NCBI GenBank assembly: GCA_900547755.1
Contig: URIC01000024.1
Location: 1-32,162 of the forward strand
DNA from: an uncultured Bacteroidales bacterium
GTDB taxonomy: Bacteria; Bacteroidota; Bacteroidia; Bacteroidales; Muribaculaceae
Reading direction: 5' to 3'
DNA length: 32,162 bases
Shown in pieces: positions 7,686 through 14,664 of this stretch. The notes beneath the pieces were generated by a model. The model saw only the letters and a program-made list of their open reading frames with translations. It was not told the DNA's origin and did no database searches. The translations under genes and the position numbers were made by a program. Numbering within the stretch: the first letter of the stretch is position 1; each line of letters opens with the position of its first letter.

Positions 7686-8912
7686 TTAATTCCATTCTCT
7701 TTTAACTGCAAAATACTCGGTAGGCTTGAAGTTATATTTATCCATTGCAAATACAGCACCTGAATAGTATCCATTACAATAACCTCCTGTTCCCCAGTCA
7801 CAGTGAATATATGGGTCAACTATTTCGGTACGGTCTTCGTTAAGACAACAATAACATCCGTCAATTACCCAGGCATGACCGCCACCACCGTTAATGTCGT
7901 TCCCACCGATGTATATTATGTGATTGTCTATTATATATTGAGCTACTTTTTTGATATCAAATGTTGTCACATATCCGGACGGAATTGAATAAGACAAAGA
8001 CTTACATAATTCGTATGCGTCCTCGCTCTTAGCGCCACTCCCCTTCGAGCCATAGGACATATCAACATCTTTACCTATCCAATACAAAAGCCGAGCCATT
8101 GAATCAACAGCCTGTTCATAAGTATATGTTGGGTTATAAATGCCGCCTTCAATTCGTTTAGGTAAATTTGCGGGAGTGGAATCAGGCCCTTTGTTAATGG
8201 CAGTAATTATGGATTTCAAATAATAAAGGGAATTATGGTATGATATCTGACTTTTTGAATAACTCATTACCAAAGCTGTGGCAACGGCGACACATCCGAC
8301 AGGACAACCCGGATGTTCCTGAATGACATATTTATCCCAGGGTGCACGTTGGTCTAAAGAATAACCTACTATTGGATGAATATCATAACAAGTTTTAAAG
8401 TCGCTGTCACCGACATCATACAAGGTGTCTTCAGGTGTTTCTTCTATATATGTTCCGATTCTGTCAATGAAATTGACTCGTGCATTTTCGTTGTCAAGAG
8501 TGAACTGCCCCTCATGAGCAAAAGCGAGTACCGGATAAACCCGTCTGTCAGTGGAGACTATAACGAACCCTCCGTTGTCAGGATAATTCAAAATATACGC
8601 TAAGGTATCGGATGTAGAGGCGCTTCGGGTATTTATTCCTCCTACTACATATTCAAATTTCGGGATATTTAGAATCCCGCTGCGGGTTCTGTCCTTTTTG
8701 AGAACTTTTTCCGCGATAGCGATAGCATCCGTTTTGCTGACTTTGCTGCGAATGACGGATGTCGTTGTCTCATTCTTACTTCCGGGGACAATCAAATCGT
8801 CCAATTCATTGGAGCATCCGGACAGCATAATTACGAGTATCATCAATGCCGCCAAAACTGTATTATTTGACGAATTGAACACTCCGACTAATTTCAAGTA
8901 AATCTTTCTCAT
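7686..8912 (-). CDS. C10 family (streptopain-like) cysteine protease, lipoprotein
   Basis: This 408-residue secreted cysteine protease is related to SpeB of streptococci and the C10 proteases of Bacteroides and Prevotella. A lipobox (IMLSGC) puts the lipidated cysteine at residue 33. A probable prodomain spans about 55-180, with the GGFVIVSTDRR segment typical of C10 propeptides. The catalytic Cys207 lies in PVGCVAVATALVM and the catalytic His346 in GGGGHAWVIDG. The HCDWGTGGYCNGYY segment near 370-383 matches the family's tryptophan-glycine loop. No T9SS tail is present. Base composition is visibly more AT-rich than the neighbours, suggesting acquisition. It is flanked by two related T9SS-tailed proteins. 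Confidence 0.92.
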   Translation of the reverse strand: MRKIYLKLVGVFNSSNNTVLAALMILVIMLSGCSNELDDLIVPGSKNETTTSVIRSKVSKTDAIAIAEKVLKKDRTRSGILNIPKFEYVVGGINTRSASTSDTLAYILNYPDNGGFVIVSTDRRVYPVLAFAHEGQFTLDNENARVNFIDRIGTYIEETPEDTLYDVGDSDFKTCYDIHPIVGYSLDQRAPWDKYVIQEHPGCPVGCVAVATALVMSYSKSQISYHNSLYYLKSIITAINKGPDSTPANLPKRIEGGIYNPTYTYEQAVDSMARLLYWIGKDVDMSYGSKGSGAKSEDAYELCKSLSYSIPSGYVTTFDIKKVAQYIIDNHIIYIGGNDINGGGGHAWVIDGCYCCLNEDRTEIVDPYIHCDWGTGGYCNGYYSGAVFAMDKYNFKPTEYFAVKREWN

Positions 8913-8942
8913 AGGCTCACGGGTGTAGGTTAATAGATGTTG

Positions 8943-8973
8943 CGAATATAAGCAAAAAAATTAATCCGACAAA
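8943..8973 (-). promoter_or_regulatory. promoter of the C10 protease
   Basis: On the minus strand, TTTG (8970-8973), 19 bases, then TATATTCG (8943-8950) matches the Bacteroidota promoter with one change in the -7 element. It lies about 35 bases before the start codon. The same position in the duplicated cassette before paralogue B has a perfect match. Confidence 0.6.
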
Positions 8974-9002
8974 ATAAATGAATAAAAAAATTGCTAAACG
9001 TA

Positions 9003-9041
9003 AAAAATAGCCTACATCTTTAAAGCGTAGGCTGATTTTTT
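9003..9041 (-). terminator. terminator after paralogue B
   Basis: AGCCTAC (9009-9015) pairs with GTAGGCT (9027-9033), flanked by A-rich and T-rich arms, so a U-tract follows on either strand. On the minus strand it lies between paralogue B and the C10 promoter. The same hairpin recurs at 10150-10174. Confidence 0.7.
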
Positions 9042-9045
9042 AGTC

Positions 9046-9069
9046 GTTGCGGGTCTCCTGACCCGCAAC
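9046..9069. repeat. GGGTC hairpin, copy 1
   Basis: GTTGCGGGTC (9046-9055) and GACCCGCAAC (9060-9069) form a perfect 10-bp stem with a TCCT loop. It is in the 3' untranslated region of paralogue B. Confidence 0.75.
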
Positions 9070-9118
9070 TTTACATAACACAGGCTTTTAACGGTATTGG
9101 ATTATGGGCTTTGGTATT

Positions 9119-9142
9119 GTTGTGGGTCAGAAGACCCACAAC
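9119..9142. repeat. GGGTC hairpin, copy 2
   Basis: GTTGTGGGTC (9119-9128) and GACCCACAAC (9133-9142) form a perfect 10-bp stem with an AGAA loop. Relative to copy 1, one C-G pair is replaced by T-A on both arms, so pairing is preserved. Confidence 0.75.
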
Positions 9143-9192
9143 GACTTAAAATACCCGCAATAACTGACTACTGATTCGCGACAAATGTATAA

Positions 9193-9324
9193 AAGCCCGC
9201 GTTTCAAGGAATGAATATCTTCCTGGAAACGTCTCCTGTACGGAGGATATAGACTCCGCTGTCCGGCACCCTTATTTGCGTGGGTGTCTTGCCGAACCTG
9301 TAATCTCCTATATGCGCGCCGGCT
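9193..9324. repeat. long direct repeat, copy 2 (gene 3' end)
   Basis: This is the partner of 6810-6941, differing at one base by eye, and covers the 3' end of paralogue B. The rest of the two genes differs much more, so the 3' ends look recently homogenised. Confidence 0.9.
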
Positions 9325-10049
9325 CCTGAATAGAGCGAGCCGCATACCTCATCGTTGGTCAAGACACTGATGTAGCGGCCGTCGACCCTGATGTCGAGAG
9401 ACGATGAATCCCTGATTTCCGCGTTCCCGGTCTGCCCCTTCAGATAAAGCGTCTTGCCGTTGGCGGAAACTTCCAATAGTTTGGCTATCATTCCATCAAG
9501 GTCAAAGCGGTTGTTGTATAAGATTCCTCCGAAAGCCGACAGGCCTTTAATCCATTTCCCGGTGGAAGAAAATCCCGAATAGGAATCGTCATAATATTCC
9601 TCTAATATCATCATGCTCCATCCTCCCTCTTCGGAAGGCTCCTCGATGCTTATGCACTTCACATAAGTCTTGCGGGGAGTATCTGAGTATTCGCCTTTGT
9701 CTGACAGGTAGTAGACGTAACATCCCTCGCCCGGCTTCAATCCGAAATCGTATGCCAGATACCATTCGGAAGATTCCGACCAGGTGGGTCTAAAGTAAAC
9801 CTTGTCCCCGTCAATACGTATAACAGCCACAAGTTCAGGAGACGGCGAGTATTCAATGTTGGAACGATACATATTGAAGCAACTGTCATTCCCGTTCTGC
9901 TCTATACTTACGATTTCCGTTGAGCGGGTACCTTCCGGCGAATCAGTTCCTATTAATTGAGTATGCCATGTCATTCCGTCTGTGAAACAACACTGTCCAT
10001 TCATAAAGAAAGGCGCGAGAAGAAAAGTGAGTAAAATAAGTTTTTTCAT
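9204..10049 (-). CDS. secreted protein with T9SS-type C-terminal domain (paralogue B)
   Basis: This 281-residue paralogue of the protein at 6821-7672 has the same plan: signal peptide 1-18 (MKKLILLTFLLAPFFMNG), a middle region of about 200 residues with well-conserved blocks (CFNMY, WSESSEWYLAYDFGLKPGEG, CYVY, TPRKTYVKC), and a T9SS type A-like tail ending in SGVYILRTGDVSRKIFIP. The conserved cysteines may form disulphides. It has its own consensus promoter and a terminator on its 3' side, so it is a separate transcript from the C10-paralogue A unit. Function is unknown. The duplication around a protease suggests a secreted partner, but that is inference. Confidence 0.8.
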   Translation of the reverse strand: MKKLILLTFLLAPFFMNGQCCFTDGMTWHTQLIGTDSPEGTRSTEIVSIEQNGNDSCFNMYRSNIEYSPSPELVAVIRIDGDKVYFRPTWSESSEWYLAYDFGLKPGEGCYVYYLSDKGEYSDTPRKTYVKCISIEEPSEEGGWSMMILEEYYDDSYSGFSSTGKWIKGLSAFGGILYNNRFDLDGMIAKLLEVSANGKTLYLKGQTGNAEIRDSSSLDIRVDGRYISVLTNDEVCGSLYSGAGAHIGDYRFGKTPTQIRVPDSGVYILRTGDVSRKIFIP

Positions 10050-10084
10050 GGGCTCACGGTTTTTTAAGTTAATAGTATATGTCG

Positions 10085-10116
10085 CAAATTTAACCCAAAA
10101 AAATTAATCCGACAAA
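10085..10116 (-). promoter_or_regulatory. promoter of paralogue B
   Basis: On the minus strand, TTTG (10113-10116), 20 bases, then TAAATTTG (10085-10092) is an exact Bacteroidota -33/-7 match, about 36 bases before the start codon. Confidence 0.8.
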
Positions 10117-10143
10117 ATAAATGAATAAAAAACTGCTAAACGT

Positions 10144-10181
10144 AAAAATAGCCTACATCTTTAAAGCGTAGGCTGATTTTT
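10144..10181 (-). terminator. terminator after the WaaP-like gene
   Basis: AGCCTAC (10150-10156) pairs with GTAGGCT (10168-10174), with a T-rich tail on both strands. It is a duplicate of the hairpin at 9009-9033. Confidence 0.7.
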
Positions 10182-10215
10182 CCACTCATGGGTTCGGATT
10201 GGAGATTGCGCTAGT

Positions 10216-11022
10216 TTACTTAGAAACTTTATGCTTGTGTGCCAAGTGTTTTTTAAGTCTCTGTTTGCGTGCATGACGGTCCCAGAAAGCGTGAAAGGCT
10301 TCTACGGCCCGGTCTTCAACCGTGGCAGGGTCTATACCGGCCGGAATCGGCCGTCCTTCGGCTTCGGCTCTGCGCAACGCCTCGGCATAATGCCGGGCCA
10401 GGTCGCGCAACTCTTCCTCATCCTCGTGCATACGCCCGAACATAGACAGAAGCCGTTTAGGGTCATGGACTCCGAAACGCATCCGGTTCAGGTCTATGTA
10501 ATAGAACCGATAGCCTCCACCCTTCTTGTTCTTCACCAATATGTTTCCGGGGGAGAAATCCTTGTGCCACACCCCTTTGATATGTAATCCGAGCATATCG
10601 TCGGCGAAGGCCGCGAGCAGTGGCCCGCTGTCCGTTCTTCTCTCCCAATGGCGTATCTGCGGACACTCCACATCGCGGCAGATGTAATAGCTTTCCCGCA
10701 GGCGGCCTCCTCTCCTCACCTCCATATATGCCTCAGGTCGCGGCGTGGCTATTCCCATACGTTCCAGGCGCAGGGCATTCCGGTAGCTGCGCGCCGCCTT
10801 GCTGCTGCGCACAGTGACGTATGCCACGGAGTTCACCGCATTAGGACAGCGGAAGGCCTTTACGATGTAAGGCACACTGTCCACATATACACGGAAAAGC
10901 CTGTTGCGCTCGTCATAAATGATACGCGCGCCGGGCGGCATACCCTCGCGAGCTATAAGCGAGGCCATACGGTCCATCGCGGCGTTCCCGCCGCGTGTCA
11001 CTATCCTGTATTTCGGTTTCAT
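10216..11022 (-). CDS. lipopolysaccharide kinase (WaaP/KdkA-like) family protein
   Basis: This 268-residue kinase-fold protein probably phosphorylates a sugar of the LPS inner core (Kdo or heptose) at the inner membrane. The beta-3 lysine is Lys55 (YIVKAF), the catalytic loop is HKDFSPGNILV with Asp155 and Asn160, and the metal-binding DFG equivalent is DLN at Asp177. DLN is common in this family. I use the ATG at 11020-11022 (MKPKYRIV). A longer frame continues to 11277 but would run across the divergent cdd promoter and coding region. A lysine/histidine-rich C-terminus follows. The divergent GT90-like glycosyltransferase nearby supports an envelope-sugar role. The substrate is not determined. 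Confidence 0.85.
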   Translation of the reverse strand: MKPKYRIVTRGGNAAMDRMASLIAREGMPPGARIIYDERNRLFRVYVDSVPYIVKAFRCPNAVNSVAYVTVRSSKAARSYRNALRLERMGIATPRPEAYMEVRRGGRLRESYYICRDVECPQIRHWERRTDSGPLLAAFADDMLGLHIKGVWHKDFSPGNILVKNKKGGGYRFYYIDLNRMRFGVHDPKRLLSMFGRMHEDEEELRDLARHYAEALRRAEAEGRPIPAGIDPATVEDRAVEAFHAFWDRHARKQRLKKHLAHKHKVSK

Positions 11023-11114
11023 TTCTGTCTCAGCGCTGTACCCTTTTCTGTTGAAAACACAGGCCGCAAACACATTGTGCGTCCATTTTGTTTTCTTATT
11101 AATGATATTAGCAC

Positions 11115-11135
11115 TACCTTTGCAGTGCAAAGTTA
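11115..11135. promoter_or_regulatory. divergent overlapping -7 elements (cdd / waaP-like)
   Basis: TACCTTTG (11115-11122, plus) and TAACTTTG read on the minus strand (11128-11135) lie back to back in a near-palindrome of 21 bases. The first would serve cdd 24 bases downstream, the second the kinase gene. Neither has a good TTTG at the usual -33 distance, so both assignments are tentative. Confidence 0.5.
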
Positions 11136-11145
11136 CTGAAAAAAT

Positions 11146-11619
11146 ATGAAACAGATACAGATAACCATTCCAATAGAGGAATGTAAGTTGCCGGAACTCG
11201 CTCAGGAGGACCGCGAACTGGTGGAAGCGGCCATGAAAGCCACTGACGGCAGCTATGCCCCTTATTCGCATTTCCATGTAGGCGCGGCGATACGCATGGA
11301 GGACGGGACCGTCGTCACGGGTGCCAACCAGGAAAACGCGGCGTTCTCTTCAGGCACCTGCGGAGAGCGCTCCGCATGCTTCGCTGCAGGAGCCCATTTC
11401 CCGGGCATGGCGATGCGTGCCATAGCCATTGCGGCACGCACTGACAACGGCCTCTTCCAGGCCAAGCCTATATCTCCCTGCGGCGCCTGCCGTCAGGCTT
11501 TGCTGGAGTATGAACACAAACAGGGCTCTCCGATGCGCGTTTTGCTCTACGGAACGGAGACCTGCTACATACTTCCCTCTGTAGCCTCACTGCTTCCCGT
11601 ATGCTTCACCGATTTTTAA
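11146..11619 (+). CDS. cdd: cytidine deaminase
   Basis: This 157-residue enzyme hydrolytically deaminates cytidine or deoxycytidine to the uridine form in pyrimidine salvage. The zinc site is clear: Cys72 and catalytic Glu74 in TCGERSACF, and Cys112 and Cys115 in PCGACRQ. The substrate-binding YSHFHVGAA (40-48) and NQENAAF (61-67) segments match the homotetrameric class, which normally has about 130-160 residues. The stop is only 10 bases from the next start, so it is cotranscribed with the glycosyltransferase. It is one of only two genes left of nadA on the plus strand. Confidence 0.96.
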   Translation: MKQIQITIPIEECKLPELAQEDRELVEAAMKATDGSYAPYSHFHVGAAIRMEDGTVVTGANQENAAFSSGTCGERSACFAAGAHFPGMAMRAIAIAARTDNGLFQAKPISPCGACRQALLEYEHKQGSPMRVLLYGTETCYILPSVASLLPVCFTDF

Positions 11620-11629
11620 ACAGCCTCTG

Positions 11630-12610
11630 ATGTTTTCACCGCTTGATATCTACAGGTCCGGCAAGCCTGTCAAGGCACTGTATTACTGCGGGTGGATAGC
11701 CCGGCGGCTGGTGCCGAGGGCCTGGCGGCGTAACCGCCTGCGCCACCTGCTGAATACCTGGCGGAGCCGTCCGGACGCCGACTACATACGTCGACGGGTG
11801 GACTATTATTGCCGGCTTAAGCCGGGCGCGCTCCTGCCTCCGGAAGCCGAGCCCATACACTCACCGGACCGCTCGCGCGGCAAACGTGTATACTACATTG
11901 ACATGGAGAGGTGGCTGGCATATTTTCCTTCCCACCTCAGGATGTGCTTTCAGCCGGGCGATGTCTACAGAAATCCGCGCGTCCCCACACTCATAAAAGC
12001 GGCGCGTCTGGACGACGAGGGACGCGACAATGCCGTTATCCTGCCACTGAACCGCGTGCGCCATTTCCCGCATCCTCACGATAACATACATTTCTCCAGC
12101 AAGGAACCGAAACTCTTCTTTCGCGGCAAAATAGTGAATAAGCCGCTGCGCATACGCTTCTTCGAGAAGTGGCACGATTCTCCTTATATGGATTTGGGCG
12201 ACACCTCGCACACCCCGGTTCGTCCCGAATGGGGAGCGAAGAAGGTGAGCATAGCCGCGCATTTCCGATACCGCTACATCCTGGTATTGGAGGGCAACGA
12301 TGTAGGGAGCGCCTTGCAATGGGTCATGGGCAGCAACTGTGTGCCGGTCATGACCCGCCCCTTCGTGGAACACTGGCTGATGCACGCATCTTTGGTACCG
12401 GGAGTCCACTATATAGAGATAGAACCGGACTTCAGCGATGTGGAACAGAAACTCGCCTACTACGAGGCACACCCCGCCGAGGCCGAAGCCATAGCCCGCG
12501 CATCCCGCGAATGGTATGCGCAATTCGCCGACAGACGGCGCGAACTGCTCATAGAGCTGCTGACTCTGGACAAATATTTCACCGCGACAGGTCAGAAAGT
12601 ACTGAAATGA
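11630..12610 (+). CDS. glycosyltransferase family 90 (CAP10/LpsA-like)
   Basis: This 326-residue protein is probably a cytoplasmic-face glycosyltransferase for LPS core or another surface glycan. Features shared with the CAP10/GT90 family are a FFRGKIVNKPLR segment near residue 165, a KVSIAAHFRYRYILVLEGND segment near 205-224, a SALQWVMGSNCVPVM segment near 227-241 where the sugar nucleotide is expected to bind, and a helical C-terminus with repeated acidic-alanine residues. The N-terminus is very basic. No signal peptide is seen. It follows cdd by 10 bases. With the WaaP-like kinase next door, an LPS-core locus is likely. The sugar is unknown. Confidence 0.82.
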   Translation: MFSPLDIYRSGKPVKALYYCGWIARRLVPRAWRRNRLRHLLNTWRSRPDADYIRRRVDYYCRLKPGALLPPEAEPIHSPDRSRGKRVYYIDMERWLAYFPSHLRMCFQPGDVYRNPRVPTLIKAARLDDEGRDNAVILPLNRVRHFPHPHDNIHFSSKEPKLFFRGKIVNKPLRIRFFEKWHDSPYMDLGDTSHTPVRPEWGAKKVSIAAHFRYRYILVLEGNDVGSALQWVMGSNCVPVMTRPFVEHWLMHASLVPGVHYIEIEPDFSDVEQKLAYYEAHPAEAEAIARASREWYAQFADRRRELLIELLTLDKYFTATGQKVLK

Positions 12611-12639
12611 CAACCTCTCAGGACTGACAAGAGAGGTTG
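12611..12639. terminator. hairpin at convergent gene ends
   Basis: CAACCTCTC (12611-12619) pairs with GAGAGGTTG (12631-12639). It starts at the base after the glycosyltransferase stop and overlaps the last codons of queG. No U-tract follows, so termination is inferred from position only. Confidence 0.45.
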
Positions 12640-13508
12640 GCCAGGAGGCCTTCCAGTCCCATGCGTGTCAGGGAAGTGCCGGCGTAATCCGCACGGAATG
12701 TCTCTTCGGTATGGGTCAGGAGTTCTTCGCCGGAAAGTGTAAGAATCGCCGGGACAGCGGCGAAGGCCGGCAGCTGCGTGGGCCTGGCTCCCAGGTTGTG
12801 CGGACATACTTCCTGACATCTGTCACATCCGGCCAAATGCACCCGGCCGGTGCGCGGTGCTTTGCCGGGTGTCTCCACCGTCAGAGCCGACAGACATTTA
12901 CGGCAGTCTGTCAGTCCGTCGGGTCCGAGGGCGCCTGTGGGGCAAGTGCGGATACACACACCGCAGCCGTCGCAGTGAAGAGTACAGGGCTCATCGGGTT
13001 CAAGCATCTCGGTAACAAGTATTTCCGTAAGGAAAACCCAGGAACCGTAGCCGGGCACAATCAGACATCCGTTGCGCCCTATGAATCCTACGCCGGACCG
13101 CACGGCCCACCAACGCTCCAACACCGGCGCCGAATCCACACAGACGCGACTCACAGTATTCCACGAGCGCAAAAGCGGTTTCAAAATACGTCTTATGGAT
13201 TTATGATAATCAGCGCAATAAGCATAACGCGCTATAAATGGCAGCGAGTCGTCTCTCAGAGTATCAGGCAAATACGGCCAAGCCACACTTATCACCGTCC
13301 GTGCCCCTTCAAGCAATCCACGCGGGTCGAACCGCAATTCCGGATAATTGTCCATATAGCCCAATTCACCGGCCCTTCCAGAGCTGCGCCAGGCCTCAAA
13401 ACGTGTCCATACCTCGCGGGGCACCCTTTCCGCGCTGGCAAACCCCACAGCCACTGCCCCGGCTTCGAGCAACGCTGAACGCCATAGCTCTTTCAGATTC
13501 ACAGCCAC
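12618..13508 (-). CDS. queG: epoxyqueuosine reductase (QueG)
   Basis: This 296-residue cobalamin- and iron-sulphur-dependent enzyme reduces epoxyqueuosine to queuosine in tRNA, the final step of queuosine synthesis. The probable catalytic Asp125 lies in VCVDSAPVLERWWA. Two [4Fe-4S] clusters are indicated by Cys179, 182, 185 and 189 (CDGCGVCIRTCPTG) and by Cys228, 231 and 235 (CDRCQEVCPHN) with a further cysteine at 202 or 205. It lacks the HEAT-like C-terminal extension of longer homologues. The start is GTG at 13506-13508. A second GTG two codons later is better spaced from an AAGGAGGT sequence and may be used. The gene overlaps the end of birA by 10 bases. queA is also in this window. Confidence 0.94.
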   Translation of the reverse strand: MAVNLKELWRSALLEAGAVAVGFASAERVPREVWTRFEAWRSSGRAGELGYMDNYPELRFDPRGLLEGARTVISVAWPYLPDTLRDDSLPFIARYAYCADYHKSIRRILKPLLRSWNTVSRVCVDSAPVLERWWAVRSGVGFIGRNGCLIVPGYGSWVFLTEILVTEMLEPDEPCTLHCDGCGVCIRTCPTGALGPDGLTDCRKCLSALTVETPGKAPRTGRVHLAGCDRCQEVCPHNLGARPTQLPAFAAVPAILTLSGEELLTHTEETFRADYAGTSLTRMGLEGLLANLSCQS

Positions 13509-14248
13509 GCCACCTCCTTGAAGGCATAGCGCCGAAGCGCACCTTCGGGATGTGTGCGAAGCACCAGATGACCCATCGGCTCCACAGCATACACCGAAGC
13601 CTGAAAACGTTCACCGGAAGCCACGTCGTAGAAGGGATACATTTTTCCGTCACCCCTCCACAGAGAAGCCATGTATTCGGTATGCACCGCCTCCGCTTCA
13701 CCCTGTTCCAGGCGCGTCAGACCGGCCTTCACAAGAGCGGCAAGCATAGCGGCAAGTGCCTCTACATCATAATTTTTTCCTGTCAGCTGAAACAGAGACA
13801 CAGGATTCGGCGCATCGCTGTGGAACTCGCGCTGGTTCACATTAACTCCGACGCCTATCACGGTGTGGGCTATACGCGCATCCCCCTCTTCGCCTGTATG
13901 CAGCGAATGGGATATGAGAATACCGGTAATCTTGCGGTCCCCTACATATATGTCGTTGGGCCACTTAACCCGCGCCTCCACACCGGCAGTACGACGCAAT
14001 GCCTCTACCACCGCGAGGCTCACGACCTCGGAAATGTAAAACTGTCTGCGTGCCGCCCAGCGATTCATGCGCACCAGCATGCTCATAAGCAGGTTGCTGC
14101 CCGCCTCGCTCTCCCATGTATTACCCCTCTGGCCTCGTCCTGATGTCTGGAAATCGGCAAGGATTACCGTATCCGAGGCCATGGTGGAGGCGTTCTCGCA
14201 CACATAGGTATATGTGGAGGGCAGAGAGTTGAAATGCAGTATGTTCAT
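13499..14248 (-). CDS. birA: biotin-[acetyl-CoA-carboxylase] ligase (BirA, ligase only)
   Basis: This 249-residue enzyme makes biotinyl-AMP and attaches biotin to the carboxylase carrier protein. The family motifs GRGQRGNTW (biotinyl-AMP loop) and KWPNDIYVGDRKITGIL are present, followed by a small C-terminal domain. There is no N-terminal helix-turn-helix, so it should not act as a repressor. I use the ATG at 14246-14248 (MNILHFNSLPST). It overlaps the tsaE stop as ATGA, indicating translational coupling. A longer frame upstream lies inside tsaE and is rejected. Its 3' end overlaps queG. Confidence 0.95.
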   Translation of the reverse strand: MNILHFNSLPSTYTYVCENASTMASDTVILADFQTSGRGQRGNTWESEAGSNLLMSMLVRMNRWAARRQFYISEVVSLAVVEALRRTAGVEARVKWPNDIYVGDRKITGILISHSLHTGEEGDARIAHTVIGVGVNVNQREFHSDAPNPVSLFQLTGKNYDVEALAAMLAALVKAGLTRLEQGEAEAVHTEYMASLWRGDGKMYPFYDVASGERFQASVYAVEPMGHLVLRTHPEGALRRYAFKEVAWL

Positions 14249-14664
14249 GGAATGGAGATAACGCGGCTCCCGTCCGCCTCTTCGCGTATGGAGACATGCA
14301 CGGTCTCCGGGGGCAAGATACCCGGTGCCTTCTCGGGCCACTCCACAAAACACCAGTTACCTGAATACAGATAGTCTTCGGCACCTATGTCCATAGCCTG
14401 CTCCTCGCCCTCCAGCCGGTAGAGGTCAAAGTGATATATGTCCTCGCCCTCGGCCTCGTAAATATTGATAATGGCAAAGGTAGGCGAGTTCACCTCATCG
14501 TCTGTGACGCCCAGCCTGCGGCACAGGGCGGCTATAAAAGTGGTCTTCCCCACACCCATAGGTCCGTGGAAAGCCAATACTCTCGCCCCTTCGGGCAATG
14601 CAGACAGGAGCCGGCACGCAGCACGTGCCAGCTCCTCCTGTCCGTTCACAGTAATTTCCGTCAT
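14245..14664 (-). CDS. tsaE: tRNA t6A synthesis ATPase TsaE
   Basis: This 139-residue P-loop ATPase works with TsaB, TsaC and TsaD to make threonylcarbamoyl-adenosine (t6A) at position 37 of ANN-decoding tRNAs. The Walker A motif is GPMGVGKTTF near residues 34-43. The SPTFAIINIY and HFDLYRLE segments are characteristic of the family. Its length is normal. The start overlaps the nfnB stop as ATGA, and its own stop overlaps the birA start, so it sits in a coupled cluster. Confidence 0.96.
   Translation of the reverse strand: MTEITVNGQEELARAACRLLSALPEGARVLAFHGPMGVGKTTFIAALCRRLGVTDDEVNSPTFAIINIYEAEGEDIYHFDLYRLEGEEQAMDIGAEDYLYSGNWCFVEWPEKAPGILPPETVHVSIREEADGSRVISIP

Larger units (their letters stand above)
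8912..9041. repeat. upstream cassette repeat, copy 1
   Basis: The stretch from the start codon of the C10 gene back to the terminator hairpin is homologous to 10049-10181 upstream of paralogue B. The best-conserved core runs from the AAAAAAATTAATCCGACAAA segment to the AGCCTAC/GTAGGCT hairpin. It carries the -33 element of the downstream promoter and the terminator of the upstream unit. Confidence 0.85.
10049..10181. repeat. upstream cassette repeat, copy 2
   Basis: Homologous to 8912-9041, from start codon to terminator hairpin. It places a terminator for the upstream kinase gene and a promoter for paralogue B in one duplicated block. Confidence 0.85.

Noticed and set aside
6745..10181. Insertion sequence or transposon around the duplicated cassettes
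   Set aside because: No transposase, terminal inverted repeats or target-site duplication is visible. Tandem duplication explains the repeats.
8912..10181. CRISPR-like repeat array
   Set aside because: There are only two long, unequal copies more than 1 kb apart, with genes between them and no cas genes.
11023..11277. Longer N-terminus for the WaaP-like kinase, starting at 11277
   Set aside because: The additional 85 codons run antisense through the cdd start and its promoter, and the encoded segment is unlike the kinase family. The ATG at 11020-11022 fits better.
14249..14353. Longer BirA start within tsaE
   Set aside because: The added residues have no family match, and the ATG at 14246-14248 overlaps the tsaE stop in the common ATGA arrangement.
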